From: Treponema sp.
GTDB lineage: Bacteria > Spirochaetota > Spirochaetia > Treponematales > Treponemataceae
DNA length: 46,178 bases
Assembly (NCBI GenBank): GCA_024691265.1
Contig: JAILNT010000161.1
Location: 1 to 46,178, forward strand
Direction: 5' to 3'
In this document: one piece after another, positions 8,026-16,134 of the stretch
Layout of the letters: each line of letters begins with the position of its first letter
Numbering within the stretch: the stretch's first letter is position 1
Program-made: the position numbers and the translations under genes
The notes under the pieces: generated by a model
What the model was told of the DNA's origin: nothing
The model's database searches: none
What the model saw: the letters and a program-made list of their open reading frames with translations, nothing else

Positions 8026-9009
8026 TTATAAACCAAAATGTTCAACAAGACGGTTATAATCATCTTGTGTTATTTCTAATACAGAACCATGTCTTTTTAT
8101 TGATTTTCCCATGTCATAACAATCTTTTTCAAGTTCTTTGAATACACCTGATTTTAAATCTGTTGAGACTATAGGAGCATAACCTGTATGTGCAAGAAAA
8201 TGGTCAGCTAAAAGACACCATGTTTTTCCATCAGGTAAAAGATAACAGGTTGGTCCTTCAACTCCATAAATTGCATCTAAATCACTACTTTTAACAGCTG
8301 TAAACTTTCCGTCTAAATCATCACCATAATCTATTTTTATACTTTTGGTTTCGCTTTCATCTTTTGATATTCTATAATACAATCCATTATCTTCTACAAT
8401 CGTAGTATCAATGATATGTGTATCCTTTTCTATGTATATTTCAGGACTAGTGAAAGTTTTGAAATCCCTTGTTCTGCTTTTATATATTATATGTTTAGAC
8501 TTTCCATTCTTTTTAGTCATAGAAGCCCAGAATACAAGGTAATTATCTCTTTTTGCATCATAAATTGCTTCAGGAGCCCATACACAGCCAATATTGTCTA
8601 ATGGAACATCATAAGTCCATGGACCTTCCCAATTTATTAAATCTTCAGAACTCCAAATAATCATACTTTTACTGCCTTTATCTACAGCTTGAGCCCACGA
8701 AGTTCCTTTTGCAATGCATAAATCAGTAGCCAGGATATAAAACTTACCATCGATTTTAGATTTTGTTATAAAAGGGTCTCTAACACCTTTTTCTCCTATA
8801 TCAGAAATTAAAACAGCCTTACTGTTATTCAAATCATGCCAGTTAAGACCATCTTCACTTACAGAAAAATAAACTTGCTCTCCGTTAGCTAAAGACTCTT
8901 TTGTAAAATGTGATAATAAATAAGCTTTTTTGCTATCCATAGAAAAACTTCCTTGCAAAATCATTGATATAAAAAGAATTGATAAGAGAATATTTTTTAT
9001 ATTACTCAT
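8026..9009 (-). CDS. Secreted glycoside hydrolase family 43-type protein
   Basis: 327 residues with an N-terminal signal peptide (SNIKNILLSILFISMILQG; cut near Ser-Phe-Ser, about residue 23), so exported. The five-bladed beta-propeller pattern of GH43/62 enzymes is visible: VRDPFI and WAPEAIYD blade motifs, repeated YxVFWASxT / YxxSxTRDFKTF segments, and VEGPTCYLLPDGKTW, whose Glu fits the general acid. The usual early catalytic Asp is not obvious in the first blade (YLLSHFTKE), so activity is uncertain. Family substrates are arabinan, xylan or galactan side chains. No strong Shine-Dalgarno sequence is seen. It is a single-gene unit bounded by terminators on both sides, as an accessory carbohydrate gene might be. 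Confidence 0.75.
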   Translation of the reverse strand: MSNIKNILLSILFISMILQGSFSMDSKKAYLLSHFTKESLANGEQVYFSVSEDGLNWHDLNNSKAVLISDIGEKGVRDPFITKSKIDGKFYILATDLCIAKGTSWAQAVDKGSKSMIIWSSEDLINWEGPWTYDVPLDNIGCVWAPEAIYDAKRDNYLVFWASMTKKNGKSKHIIYKSRTRDFKTFTSPEIYIEKDTHIIDTTIVEDNGLYYRISKDESETKSIKIDYGDDLDGKFTAVKSSDLDAIYGVEGPTCYLLPDGKTWCLLADHFLAHTGYAPIVSTDLKSGVFKELEKDCYDMGKSIKRHGSVLEITQDDYNRLVEHFGL

Positions 9010-9080
9010 TGTTTCATTATTACATGTAGTTCAATTACAGGTTAAACCTTTTTCTTCATTAATTAGCACAAAAAAAGCAT

Positions 9081-9113
9081 AAAAAAAGCCCTTACTTATT
9101 ATCGTAAGGGCTT
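9081..9113 (-). terminator. Intrinsic terminator of the hydratase gene
   Basis: Read on the minus strand, AAGCCCTTAC (9113-9104) pairs with GTAAGGGCTT (9095-9086) around an 8-nt loop, and a run of T's continues to 9081. It follows the hydratase stop by ~50 bp and separates that gene from the GH43 gene. Confidence 0.88.
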
Positions 9114-9161
9114 AACATGCTATCTGCTAGGGGTATTTTTTACCCAATGAGATAAATTTGT

Positions 9162-11396
9162 TTATTCTTTATAAAAATTAATGAGACAACCAGCCATGAT
9201 TATCTTACGCTCATCATCTGTAAGCTCACCCAAAGAAAGTTCAAATTCGTTTACAGTTCCATCTTTCTTTATTGCATAAGCTTTTATACTTGAAAGCTTT
9301 TCACTAACCATTTTCTTTACATCTGGAATGAATACATAATCATCATTTGCAAAAGGAAGATTTTTATCGCCTTCTTTATACAAGAATGGCAACATTCCCC
9401 AGTTAATAAGGTTAGAACGATAGCGTTTTGTTGCATATTCGTTTGCAATATTTGCCCAACCACCTAAAACTTTCTGACAGCTTGCAGCCTGCTCACGTGC
9501 AGAACCATCTCCTGGTTTTACAGCAAAAATTGAAGAACCTAAACCTGCCTTAGAAACTCTTCCTTTCATATCTGGATATTTTTCATCAAATACCTTTGAA
9601 ACAGTAGCAACTTCTGCTTGTATTTCAGGAAGGTTATCACGTACTGCCTTTGCTCTTGCAACATAAGCAGGGTCTTTACGACTTAATGTAAATTCTGCAA
9701 GTCCTAGAGGATTTGAACGGAAAGAAGATGTTTCACCAGATGGAATAAGTTCATCTGTAGTTGTAACAGGATCATGTATTTCAGATACAATCTTTATAAG
9801 AAGGTCATCAGATAAAGCTTTCATTGCAGGCCAGTCTTTGATATTTGGTCCAAACTGTATCTCTACTTCTGGGTGTGCAACACCTTTTGAGTCATATACG
9901 CGTTTTTCATATATTGTCTTATCAAAGAAATACTTCTTCTTGCTGAAATCTTCATCAAAACTTGTAGCTGCTGTAAGGAAACCTTTGTTTGCGGCTGTAG
10001 CTGCAATAGAACGAGCGTCCATAAGAGCAACAGAGGCAAGCTGTCCATTCTGAATCTTTGAACCTTCGCGGTTAGGGAAATTTCTTGTAGAATGGCGAAT
10101 TGAGAATGCTCCGTTTGCTGGAGTATCGCCAGCACCAAAACATGGTCCACAGAATGCTGTCTTTATGATGGCTCCGGTTTCCATGAGGGCAGCTGCAGCA
10201 CCATTTTTCATTATTTCAAGATAAATTGGTGTAGAAGCTGGATATACACTAAGTACAAACTTTCCATTTCCAGTATCTTTTCCTTTTAGGATATCTGCTG
10301 CAGCACAAATATTTTCATATCCACCGCCAGCACAACCTGCTATTATTCCCTGGTCAACATAAAGTTTTCCATCAATAATCTTATTTTTCAAGGTGAAATT
10401 TACTTTATCACCAAATGAAACTTTTGCACGCTTTTCTGTTTCCTCAAGAACATCTATAAGATTTTTATTTACATCATCTATTGTGTATGCACAAGAAGGA
10501 TGGAATGGAAGAGCTATCATAGGACGTATTTTATCCAAATCAATCTCTATTGCACCGTCATAATAAGCTCCATCTTCTGGCTTTAATTCCTTATAATCTG
10601 ATTCACGACCATGGATAGCATAGAATTCATGTATTTTTTCATCTGTTGCCCAGATTGAAGAAAGACATGTTGTTTCTGTAGTCATTACATCTATTCCAAT
10701 TCTGAAGTCTGCACTTAGATTCTTTACACCTGGACCTACAAACTCCATAACCTTATTTTTTACATAACCACAATTAAATACTTCTTTTATTATAGCAAGT
10801 GCAACATCTTGAGGGCCAACCCCTCTTACAGGACTTCCTGTAAGATAAATTGCAATAACTCCAGGCATACTTACATCATAAGTTTTTCCAAGAAGCTGCT
10901 TTGCAAGTTCGCCGCCACCTTCTCCTATTGCCATTGTACCTAAAGCACCATAACGAGTGTGACTGTCTGAGCCAAGAATCATATCACCACATTTAGCAAG
11001 CATTTCTCTTGCATACTGATGAATAACAGCTTGATGAGGAGGTACATAAATACCACCATATTTTTGTGCACAAGTAAGACCAAACATGTGGTCATCGTCA
11101 TTTATAGTTCCACCAACGGCACAAAGTGAATTATGACAGTTTGTTAAAACATAAGGCAAAGGAAACTTTTCCATTCCTGAAGCACGGGCAGTCTGTATAA
11201 TTCCTACATATGTAATATCATGTGATGTAATTTTATCAAACTTAATTTTTAAGTTTTTAGCATCACCTGAAATATTATGCTTCTGCAAGATTGAGTATGC
11301 AATTGTTTTTTTTGCACTATCCGCAGGATTTGAATTCCCATTGGATTCAACAAGCTGACCTTTTACAAGATAAGCACCTTTGTCCCATAATTTCAT
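9162..11396 (-). CDS. Aconitase-superfamily hydratase (YbhJ-like)
   Basis: 744 residues from the ATG at 11396-11394, with GGAG 9 bases upstream. An in-frame TTG five codons earlier overlaps that ribosome-binding site and is rejected. This is the aconitase/homoaconitase fold with a 4Fe-4S cluster. Likely cluster cysteines are in GCAGGGYENIC and in AFCGPCFGAG; the His-containing GSDSHTRYG and the Arg-rich RHSTRNFPNREG segment are active-site regions of the superfamily. The C-terminal swivel domain follows. It resembles E. coli YbhJ rather than AcnA/AcnB, and the substrate is unknown. No citrate synthase or isocitrate dehydrogenase gene is nearby, so a role in a TCA cycle is not implied. Confidence 0.85.
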   Translation of the reverse strand: MKLWDKGAYLVKGQLVESNGNSNPADSAKKTIAYSILQKHNISGDAKNLKIKFDKITSHDITYVGIIQTARASGMEKFPLPYVLTNCHNSLCAVGGTINDDDHMFGLTCAQKYGGIYVPPHQAVIHQYAREMLAKCGDMILGSDSHTRYGALGTMAIGEGGGELAKQLLGKTYDVSMPGVIAIYLTGSPVRGVGPQDVALAIIKEVFNCGYVKNKVMEFVGPGVKNLSADFRIGIDVMTTETTCLSSIWATDEKIHEFYAIHGRESDYKELKPEDGAYYDGAIEIDLDKIRPMIALPFHPSCAYTIDDVNKNLIDVLEETEKRAKVSFGDKVNFTLKNKIIDGKLYVDQGIIAGCAGGGYENICAAADILKGKDTGNGKFVLSVYPASTPIYLEIMKNGAAAALMETGAIIKTAFCGPCFGAGDTPANGAFSIRHSTRNFPNREGSKIQNGQLASVALMDARSIAATAANKGFLTAATSFDEDFSKKKYFFDKTIYEKRVYDSKGVAHPEVEIQFGPNIKDWPAMKALSDDLLIKIVSEIHDPVTTTDELIPSGETSSFRSNPLGLAEFTLSRKDPAYVARAKAVRDNLPEIQAEVATVSKVFDEKYPDMKGRVSKAGLGSSIFAVKPGDGSAREQAASCQKVLGGWANIANEYATKRYRSNLINWGMLPFLYKEGDKNLPFANDDYVFIPDVKKMVSEKLSSIKAYAIKKDGTVNEFELSLGELTDDERKIIMAGCLINFYKE

Positions 11397-11565
11397 AAGT
11401 TTTTTCTCCAAAAAGTATGTTTTCGCTGATTCTTTTCACTTCTATATTCTTATAAAAAAAATTAACATAAATAGTAAAGTTTTACAATGATATAATTGCA
11501 TATTTATTCATTTTTATTCATTTTTTGTTATCTATATACTATTTTTTATACATAAGTTTGCATAG

Positions 11566-11619
11566 AAAAAAAAAGCCTGTTTCTCTTGTCTGCGTGACGC
11601 AAGCATTTGAAACAGGCTT
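11566..11619 (-). terminator. Intrinsic terminator of groEL
   Basis: On the minus strand AAGCCTGTTTC (11619-11609) pairs perfectly with GAAACAGGCTT (11583-11573). A small inner GCG/CGC hairpin sits in the loop, and a T-run of about 9 follows (to 11566). The rest of the 287-bp gap upstream of the hydratase gene is A/T-rich and shows only short direct repeats of TTTATTCATTTT near 11510-11525. Confidence 0.9.
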
Positions 11620-11683
11620 TTATAATCAAGCTACTACATGTTTCATCATAGTTTGATTAAATATTTACCAAGTAAATTATCTA

Positions 11684-13312
11684 TTAATACATTCCGCCCA
11701 TGTCTGGAGCTGGAGCTGCTGGAGCCTTTGGCTCAGGAATATCTGTTATAGCACATTCTGTTGTAAGAAGCATTCCTGCTACAGATGCAGCATTCTGCAA
11801 TGCACTGCGTGTAACCTTAGCAGGGTCAATAACACCAGCTTCCATCATATCAACCCATTCACCTGTATAAGCATTGTATCCAAAGCCTTTCTTTTCGTTC
11901 TTTGCACGTTCTGCAACTACAGCACCGTCAACACCAGCATTATCTGCAATCTGACGAATTGGTTCTTCCAAAGCACGCTTTACAATCTTAAAGCCTACCT
12001 TTTCATCATCAGAAAGATTCTTTGATGCATCTTCTGTTAAAGCCTTTGAAGCTTCAATGAGAGCAATTCCGCCACCAGGAACGATACCTTCTTCCAAAGC
12101 AGCACGTGTTGCAGCCAATGTATCTTCAACACGGAACTTCTTTTCCTTCATTTCTGTTTCTGTAATAGCACCAATATTGATTACTGCTACACCACCAGAA
12201 AGTTTTGCAAGGCGTTCCTTGAGCTTTTCTTTATCATAGTCTGATGTAGATTTTTCAATCTGAGCCTTGATTTCAGAAACACGGTCAGAAATTGCATTCT
12301 TATCACCTGCACCATCAACAATTACAGTATTATCCTTGTCAATCTTTACACTCTTTGCATGTCCAAGCTGAGAGATTTCTGTTGTTTCAAGCTTCAAGCC
12401 AAGTTCTTCAGAAATAACTGTTCCACCTGTAAGGATTGCAATATCCTGTAACATTTCCTTTCTTCTATCACCGAATCCAGGTGCCTTAACTGCACAACAC
12501 TTCAATGTACCACGAATTGAGTTCAATACTAATGTAGCAAGAGCCTCACCGTCCATATCTTCACAAATAATTACCAATGGACGACCTGTCTGAGCTACTT
12601 TTTCGAGTAATGGAAGCAAATCCTTCATTGTGCTGATTTTCTTATCATGAATCAAAATAAATGGATCATCATAAGCACATTCCATTCTCTCACGGTCTGT
12701 TACGAAATAAGAAGAAATATAGCCTCTGTCAAACTGCATACCTTCTACAGTCTTAACAGTAGTATCCATGTTTTTAGATTCTTCTACAGTAATAACACCG
12801 TCTTTTCCAACCTTTTCAATTGCTTCTGCAAGGATTTTACCAATTTCAGGGTCATTGTTTGCAGAAATTGTAGCAACATGAGTAATATCTTCTGTTCCTT
12901 TTACTGCACGGCTATTATTCTTAATTGCATCAACAGCTACAGCAACAGCTTTATCAATACCACGCTTAATTTCAATAGGTGTCATTCCTGCTGCAACCTG
13001 CTTAAGTCCCTCTTTTACAATAGAGTAAGCAAGAACGGTTGCTGTTGTTGTTCCATCTCCAGCAACATCATTTGTTTTTGATGCAACTTCACGTACTAAC
13101 TGTGCACCCATGTTTTCAAAAGGATCTTTAAGCTCTACTTCTTTTGCTACAGAAACACCGTCCTTTGTAATTGTTGGAGCACCAAACTTCTTATCCAACA
13201 TAACAAGACGTCCACAAGGTCCCAAAGTAACCTTTACAGCCTGTGCAATCTGCTCAACTCCAGACAAAAGCTTCTTACGTGCCTCTTCATTAAACATTAA
13301 CTGTTTAGCCAT
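11684..13312 (-). CDS. groEL: Chaperonin GroEL (60 kDa)
   Basis: 542 residues, the normal length for the tetradecameric folding chamber. Motifs: VTLGPCGRLVMLDKK near the N-terminus, AGDGTTTATVLA carrying the ATP-hydrolysis Asp, the apical VEGMQFDRGYISSYFV segment, and GIVPGGGIAL. The flexible tail is a short PEPKAPAAPAPDMGGMY instead of long GGM repeats. AAGGAG stands 7 bases before the ATG. groES is not adjacent on either side, so the gene is expressed alone, with its own terminator and a divergent upstream gene (rnhA). No CIRCE element is present upstream; a different inverted repeat is (13339-13365). Confidence 0.97.
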   Translation of the reverse strand: MAKQLMFNEEARKKLLSGVEQIAQAVKVTLGPCGRLVMLDKKFGAPTITKDGVSVAKEVELKDPFENMGAQLVREVASKTNDVAGDGTTTATVLAYSIVKEGLKQVAAGMTPIEIKRGIDKAVAVAVDAIKNNSRAVKGTEDITHVATISANNDPEIGKILAEAIEKVGKDGVITVEESKNMDTTVKTVEGMQFDRGYISSYFVTDRERMECAYDDPFILIHDKKISTMKDLLPLLEKVAQTGRPLVIICEDMDGEALATLVLNSIRGTLKCCAVKAPGFGDRRKEMLQDIAILTGGTVISEELGLKLETTEISQLGHAKSVKIDKDNTVIVDGAGDKNAISDRVSEIKAQIEKSTSDYDKEKLKERLAKLSGGVAVINIGAITETEMKEKKFRVEDTLAATRAALEEGIVPGGGIALIEASKALTEDASKNLSDDEKVGFKIVKRALEEPIRQIADNAGVDGAVVAERAKNEKKGFGYNAYTGEWVDMMEAGVIDPAKVTRSALQNAASVAGMLLTTECAITDIPEPKAPAAPAPDMGGMY

Positions 13313-13338
13313 TTTGAAAACTCCTTAATATTCATAGC

Positions 13339-13365
13339 TTAATGTAACAAACTATGTTACAATAA
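13339..13365. promoter_or_regulatory. Inverted repeat in the groEL-rnhA divergent region, candidate operator
   Basis: TGTAACA (13343-13349) and TGTTACA (13355-13361) form a perfect 7-bp dyad around AACTA. A further symmetric TTA/TAA lies one base outside, making 20 paired positions over 27 bp. It is 27 bp before the groEL start. A minus-strand TTGCCT with a TATATC-like -10 lies upstream of it. The place fits a repressor site controlling groEL, rnhA or both; the binding protein is unknown. Confidence 0.5.
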
Positions 13366-13463
13366 GCGATATTTCCTATATCATTGAAGATATAAAAAAA
13401 GAATGTGATAGGCAACATTTTTTTTTCGAAAAATATTCATAAATATTAGAGGAGAGGCTAAAA

Positions 13464-13922
13464 ATGGAAGACGACAATTCGATAATAGTTTACACAGACG
13501 GAGGCTGTCATGGAAATCCTGGACCAGGTGGCTGGGGAACCGTAATAATTGCTGATGGAGAAGCAAGACAGCTTTCAGGTGGCGAACATGATACCACAAA
13601 TAATCGCATGGAACTAACAGCAGCTATAAATGCTTTGTCAGTAATTAAAAATACACCTGCATTTAATGGTCGGGCTATAACAATCTATATAGATAGTCAA
13701 TATGTGAAAAATGGAATAACATCATGGATAACAGCTTGGAAATTAAACGGCTGGAAAACAAAAGCAAAAAAGCCTGTGTTAAATAAAGAATTGTGGCAAG
13801 AATTGGATAATCTTGTACAAGGATTAAACATCTCTTGGAATTGGGTAAAAGGACATGCAGGAATTCTATATAATGAAGTTTGTGACCAGCTTTGCCAAAA
13901 AGAAATAGAGGCACATAAATAA
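13464..13922 (+). CDS. rnhA: Ribonuclease HI
   Basis: 152 residues; cuts the RNA strand of RNA-DNA hybrids (R-loops, primers). All four metal-binding acidic residues are seen: Asp12 in YTDGG, Glu50 in NNRMEL, Asp77 in IYIDSQYV and Asp141 in NEVCDQL. The catalytic-loop His131 is in KGHAG, and the basic handle is WKLNGWKTKAKKPV. The ATG has GAGGAGAGG upstream. Divergent from groEL; followed after 58 bp by the lipoprotein gene without a terminator. Confidence 0.96.
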   Translation: MEDDNSIIVYTDGGCHGNPGPGGWGTVIIADGEARQLSGGEHDTTNNRMELTAAINALSVIKNTPAFNGRAITIYIDSQYVKNGITSWITAWKLNGWKTKAKKPVLNKELWQELDNLVQGLNISWNWVKGHAGILYNEVCDQLCQKEIEAHK

Positions 13923-13980
13923 TTTACCGATAATATAGATACTTGCAACAATTTTATTAGTCATTATAAGTGAAAGGACA

Positions 13981-15192
13981 ATGAAAAACTTTTTCTATAC
14001 TACATGTGCCATATTTACAGCGACAGCATTAGTTTTAACAACTGGCTGTGAAAAAAAGAACAAGTCTGGAGAACAAAAACTCAAAGAGGATTTATCAGTA
14101 CCAGGGACATATTCAGAAGTTTCTGAAATACCAGATACACATATTTGGTATTCATTCTCTGAAGATGGATTAGAACAAGTTGATTTACCACAGAATGCTG
14201 CTCAAAAACTTTTAAAGCCTTGGACTGAAGCAATACGAATTTCTAGTACTGCTACTGCAATGTATCCACCTCTTGAAGAATCCAGTTCTACAAAAGTGCC
14301 TCCTGCATATGCAATAGTAAATCATTTAGGAATACTTGCTATTGATTCTGATAATATGAATCTTATACAAGATCCCGCAACTTTTAATAATTGCACAGCA
14401 GGAAATCTAGTATTTTTCGGAGATACTCCATTATTTTCGTTATACAAAAATAGTTTTTTCAATAACTCGATTTCAACATCTGCAAATAATGACCAAGCCA
14501 TTTTTCTAGAAAAATATGACAGAGCATCAAAAATCTGTATTCCTCTAGTATCTTATAAAAATCTTGCAATAGAAGGTAAATCTCAAATTACAGATTTTGA
14601 CTGGAATGGGGTAGACTGGATTTGTTCTATTAAAACCGTTACTCCTGAAAGAGTACTATTTAATTATTTGAGATGGACACCTAATGGAAGTATTCTTGAC
14701 CTATCCCCTATAAGTAACAGTAACAAAATTTCAATAAAAGAAGCTGAGCCTGATGACTTCAGAAAGCAAAAAATGCCAACAGATTTTTCTAATGCTCCTG
14801 ATAAACTTCAAAAATTACTTGCAGTTATTCCTGATGATTTTAGTTATTATATGATATGTGAACAAGCAGGAGGTTTCTCTCCTAAAACCTATACACATGG
14901 TAGTCAAGAAGATGGATTTGGAGGAACGGCTTTGTTAGGAGATACTTATACTATTGCCATATTTCAAGACGGTACCACATACATATCAGGAGCTTTATAT
15001 AACAAACATATAATAGGAAGAGAAGCTGCTGTTGCTTTCAGACTTCCAAAACTTCCATCAGGATATAGCTATGGAAATTTTGCAATCAGTGGCTCTTATC
15101 TATATGTAGCTTGGGAAGAATCAGACTTTTATCAAACAGGAAGAAGCGGTTTGATAAAAGTAAATCTGGACAAAGTTCTATATGCGGAATAA
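13981..15192 (+). CDS. Hypothetical lipoprotein, 403 aa
   Basis: Starts with a type II signal peptide: KNFF, a hydrophobic stretch, then LTTGC with lipidated Cys23, the relaxed lipobox allowed in spirochaetes. It is followed by a polar EKKNKSGEQK linker. The body (~370 residues) has alternating beta segments and several WxP/YxxW-like repeats (ISGALYNKHI, ISGSYLYVAWEES), which would fit a beta-propeller, but I do not recognise a family. The last codons overlap the start of the next gene by 11 bases (ATGCGGAATAA), so the two are coupled. A membrane-anchored periplasmic or surface protein working with the neighbouring barrel-like protein is inferred. Confidence 0.8.
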   Translation: MKNFFYTTCAIFTATALVLTTGCEKKNKSGEQKLKEDLSVPGTYSEVSEIPDTHIWYSFSEDGLEQVDLPQNAAQKLLKPWTEAIRISSTATAMYPPLEESSSTKVPPAYAIVNHLGILAIDSDNMNLIQDPATFNNCTAGNLVFFGDTPLFSLYKNSFFNNSISTSANNDQAIFLEKYDRASKICIPLVSYKNLAIEGKSQITDFDWNGVDWICSIKTVTPERVLFNYLRWTPNGSILDLSPISNSNKISIKEAEPDDFRKQKMPTDFSNAPDKLQKLLAVIPDDFSYYMICEQAGGFSPKTYTHGSQEDGFGGTALLGDTYTIAIFQDGTTYISGALYNKHIIGREAAVAFRLPKLPSGYSYGNFAISGSYLYVAWEESDFYQTGRSGLIKVNLDKVLYAE

Positions 15193-15826
15193 AAGCAACC
15201 TATTTTTTATAGCACTTGTACTTTTTATAAATATAAGTGCTTTTGGAAACACTTTTTTCTCACTAGGTCCAATTTTAAATATAAGCTTAGATGAAAACAG
15301 TGCACCTAATCCAATTTCTTATTCTTTAGGGGTTGGGAAAATTTTTGATATAAATGAAACATTTTCAATACAACCAAGAATAACTTTATTTACACAATAT
15401 TATTTATGGAGTGGAGAAAAAGCCCTCCCTGCAGAAATTGAAAATAGAACAGCTTTTACAAGCTGCTCTATTATCGATATTCCTATCAATATAACTTTAT
15501 TAGAAAATAATACTAAGACAAAGTCGTTTGAAGCCGGAATTGGTCCTTCATTCTTTCTACGATATGCTTTTCTTGCAAATGGAGTAAAAAGTTCTGATTC
15601 TGGTGTAAGTGGAACAGCAGCAAGTGATATAAAAAAAATAAATAGCTACTTTTACAACAATCTTAACTATTTGTATACTGAATTATATTTTTCATTAAAT
15701 TATAAAACAAAAAAAAAGATAACTATAGGATTAGAAAGCAAATATTATTTAGCAATACAATCTTTGATAAATAAAAATTTCTTCAATCAAAACATGTTTA
15801 CAGTATCTATAAGATTTCTATTTTAA
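15182..15826 (+). CDS. Probable small outer-membrane beta-barrel protein
   Basis: 214 residues. A signal peptide (NKSNLFFIALVLFINISAFG, cut near residue 22) is followed by alternating hydrophobic strands: FFSLGPILNISL, PISYSLGVGKIF, FSIQPRITLFTQYYLW, YTELYFSLNYKTK, KITIGLESKYYL. It ends in FTVSIRFLF, a terminal-Phe strand typical of proteins inserted by the BAM machinery. About eight strands can be drawn. No specific family recognised. Translationally coupled to the lipoprotein upstream; the convergent terminator lies 7 bp after the stop. Confidence 0.7.
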   Translation: MRNKSNLFFIALVLFINISAFGNTFFSLGPILNISLDENSAPNPISYSLGVGKIFDINETFSIQPRITLFTQYYLWSGEKALPAEIENRTAFTSCSIIDIPINITLLENNTKTKSFEAGIGPSFFLRYAFLANGVKSSDSGVSGTAASDIKKINSYFYNNLNYLYTELYFSLNYKTKKKITIGLESKYYLAIQSLINKNFFNQNMFTVSIRFLF

Positions 15827-15862
15827 AAAATAAAGCCACTCTTGCAAAACGAAGAGTGGCTT
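15825..15862 (-). terminator. Terminator of the alpha operon (bidirectional position)
   Basis: AAGCCACTCTT (15833-15843) and AAGAGTGGCTT (15852-15862) form a perfect 11-bp stem with an 8-nt loop. On the minus strand TTTATTTTTT follows, so it best ends the long ribosomal block. The barrel-protein gene on the plus strand stops just before it and probably shares it. Confidence 0.85.
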
Positions 15863-15891
15863 GAAAACAAGAAACTTAATTCTAATTACAA

Positions 15892-16116
15892 TTAAGCATT
15901 TGCTTCTTCTGCAGGTGCAGCAGCTTTTGCAGCACGAGCATTTTTACGTGCAATGTTCTTTAATGCAGCATTACAAAATTTACAAACTTTGCCTTTAGTT
16001 CCATCAAATTCAACTTCATATAAAGTTTTGATGTTATCTATGCCACAACGAACACACTTTCCACGTCCGTGGTTAGGCTCATTACGAATACCTGTTCCGC
16101 GATGTGATTTAGACAT
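15892..16116 (-). CDS. Small basic CxxC-CxxC protein at the end of the alpha operon, 74 aa
   Basis: 74 residues with four cysteines, CVRC (21, 24) and CKFC (45, 48), arranged like a zinc ribbon. The start is basic and Gly/Arg/His-rich (SKSHRGTGIRNEPNHGRGK), and the tail is Ala/Lys-rich. It has an excellent AAGGAG 7 bases before the ATG, lies 18 bp after rplQ and precedes the operon terminator, so it is co-expressed with ribosomal proteins and RNA polymerase alpha. I do not recognise it as bL28, bL31, bL32, bL33 or bL36. A ribosome-associated or RNA-binding role is inferred from position and charge only. Confidence 0.8.
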   Translation of the reverse strand: MSKSHRGTGIRNEPNHGRGKCVRCGIDNIKTLYEVEFDGTKGKVCKFCNAALKNIARKNARAAKAAAPAEEANA

Positions 16117-16134
16117 ATTCCAACTCCTTCTGCT

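Noticed and set aside
13320..13463. CIRCE element before groEL
   Set aside because: No TTAGCACTC/GAGTGCTAA pair exists; only the unrelated TGTAACA dyad.
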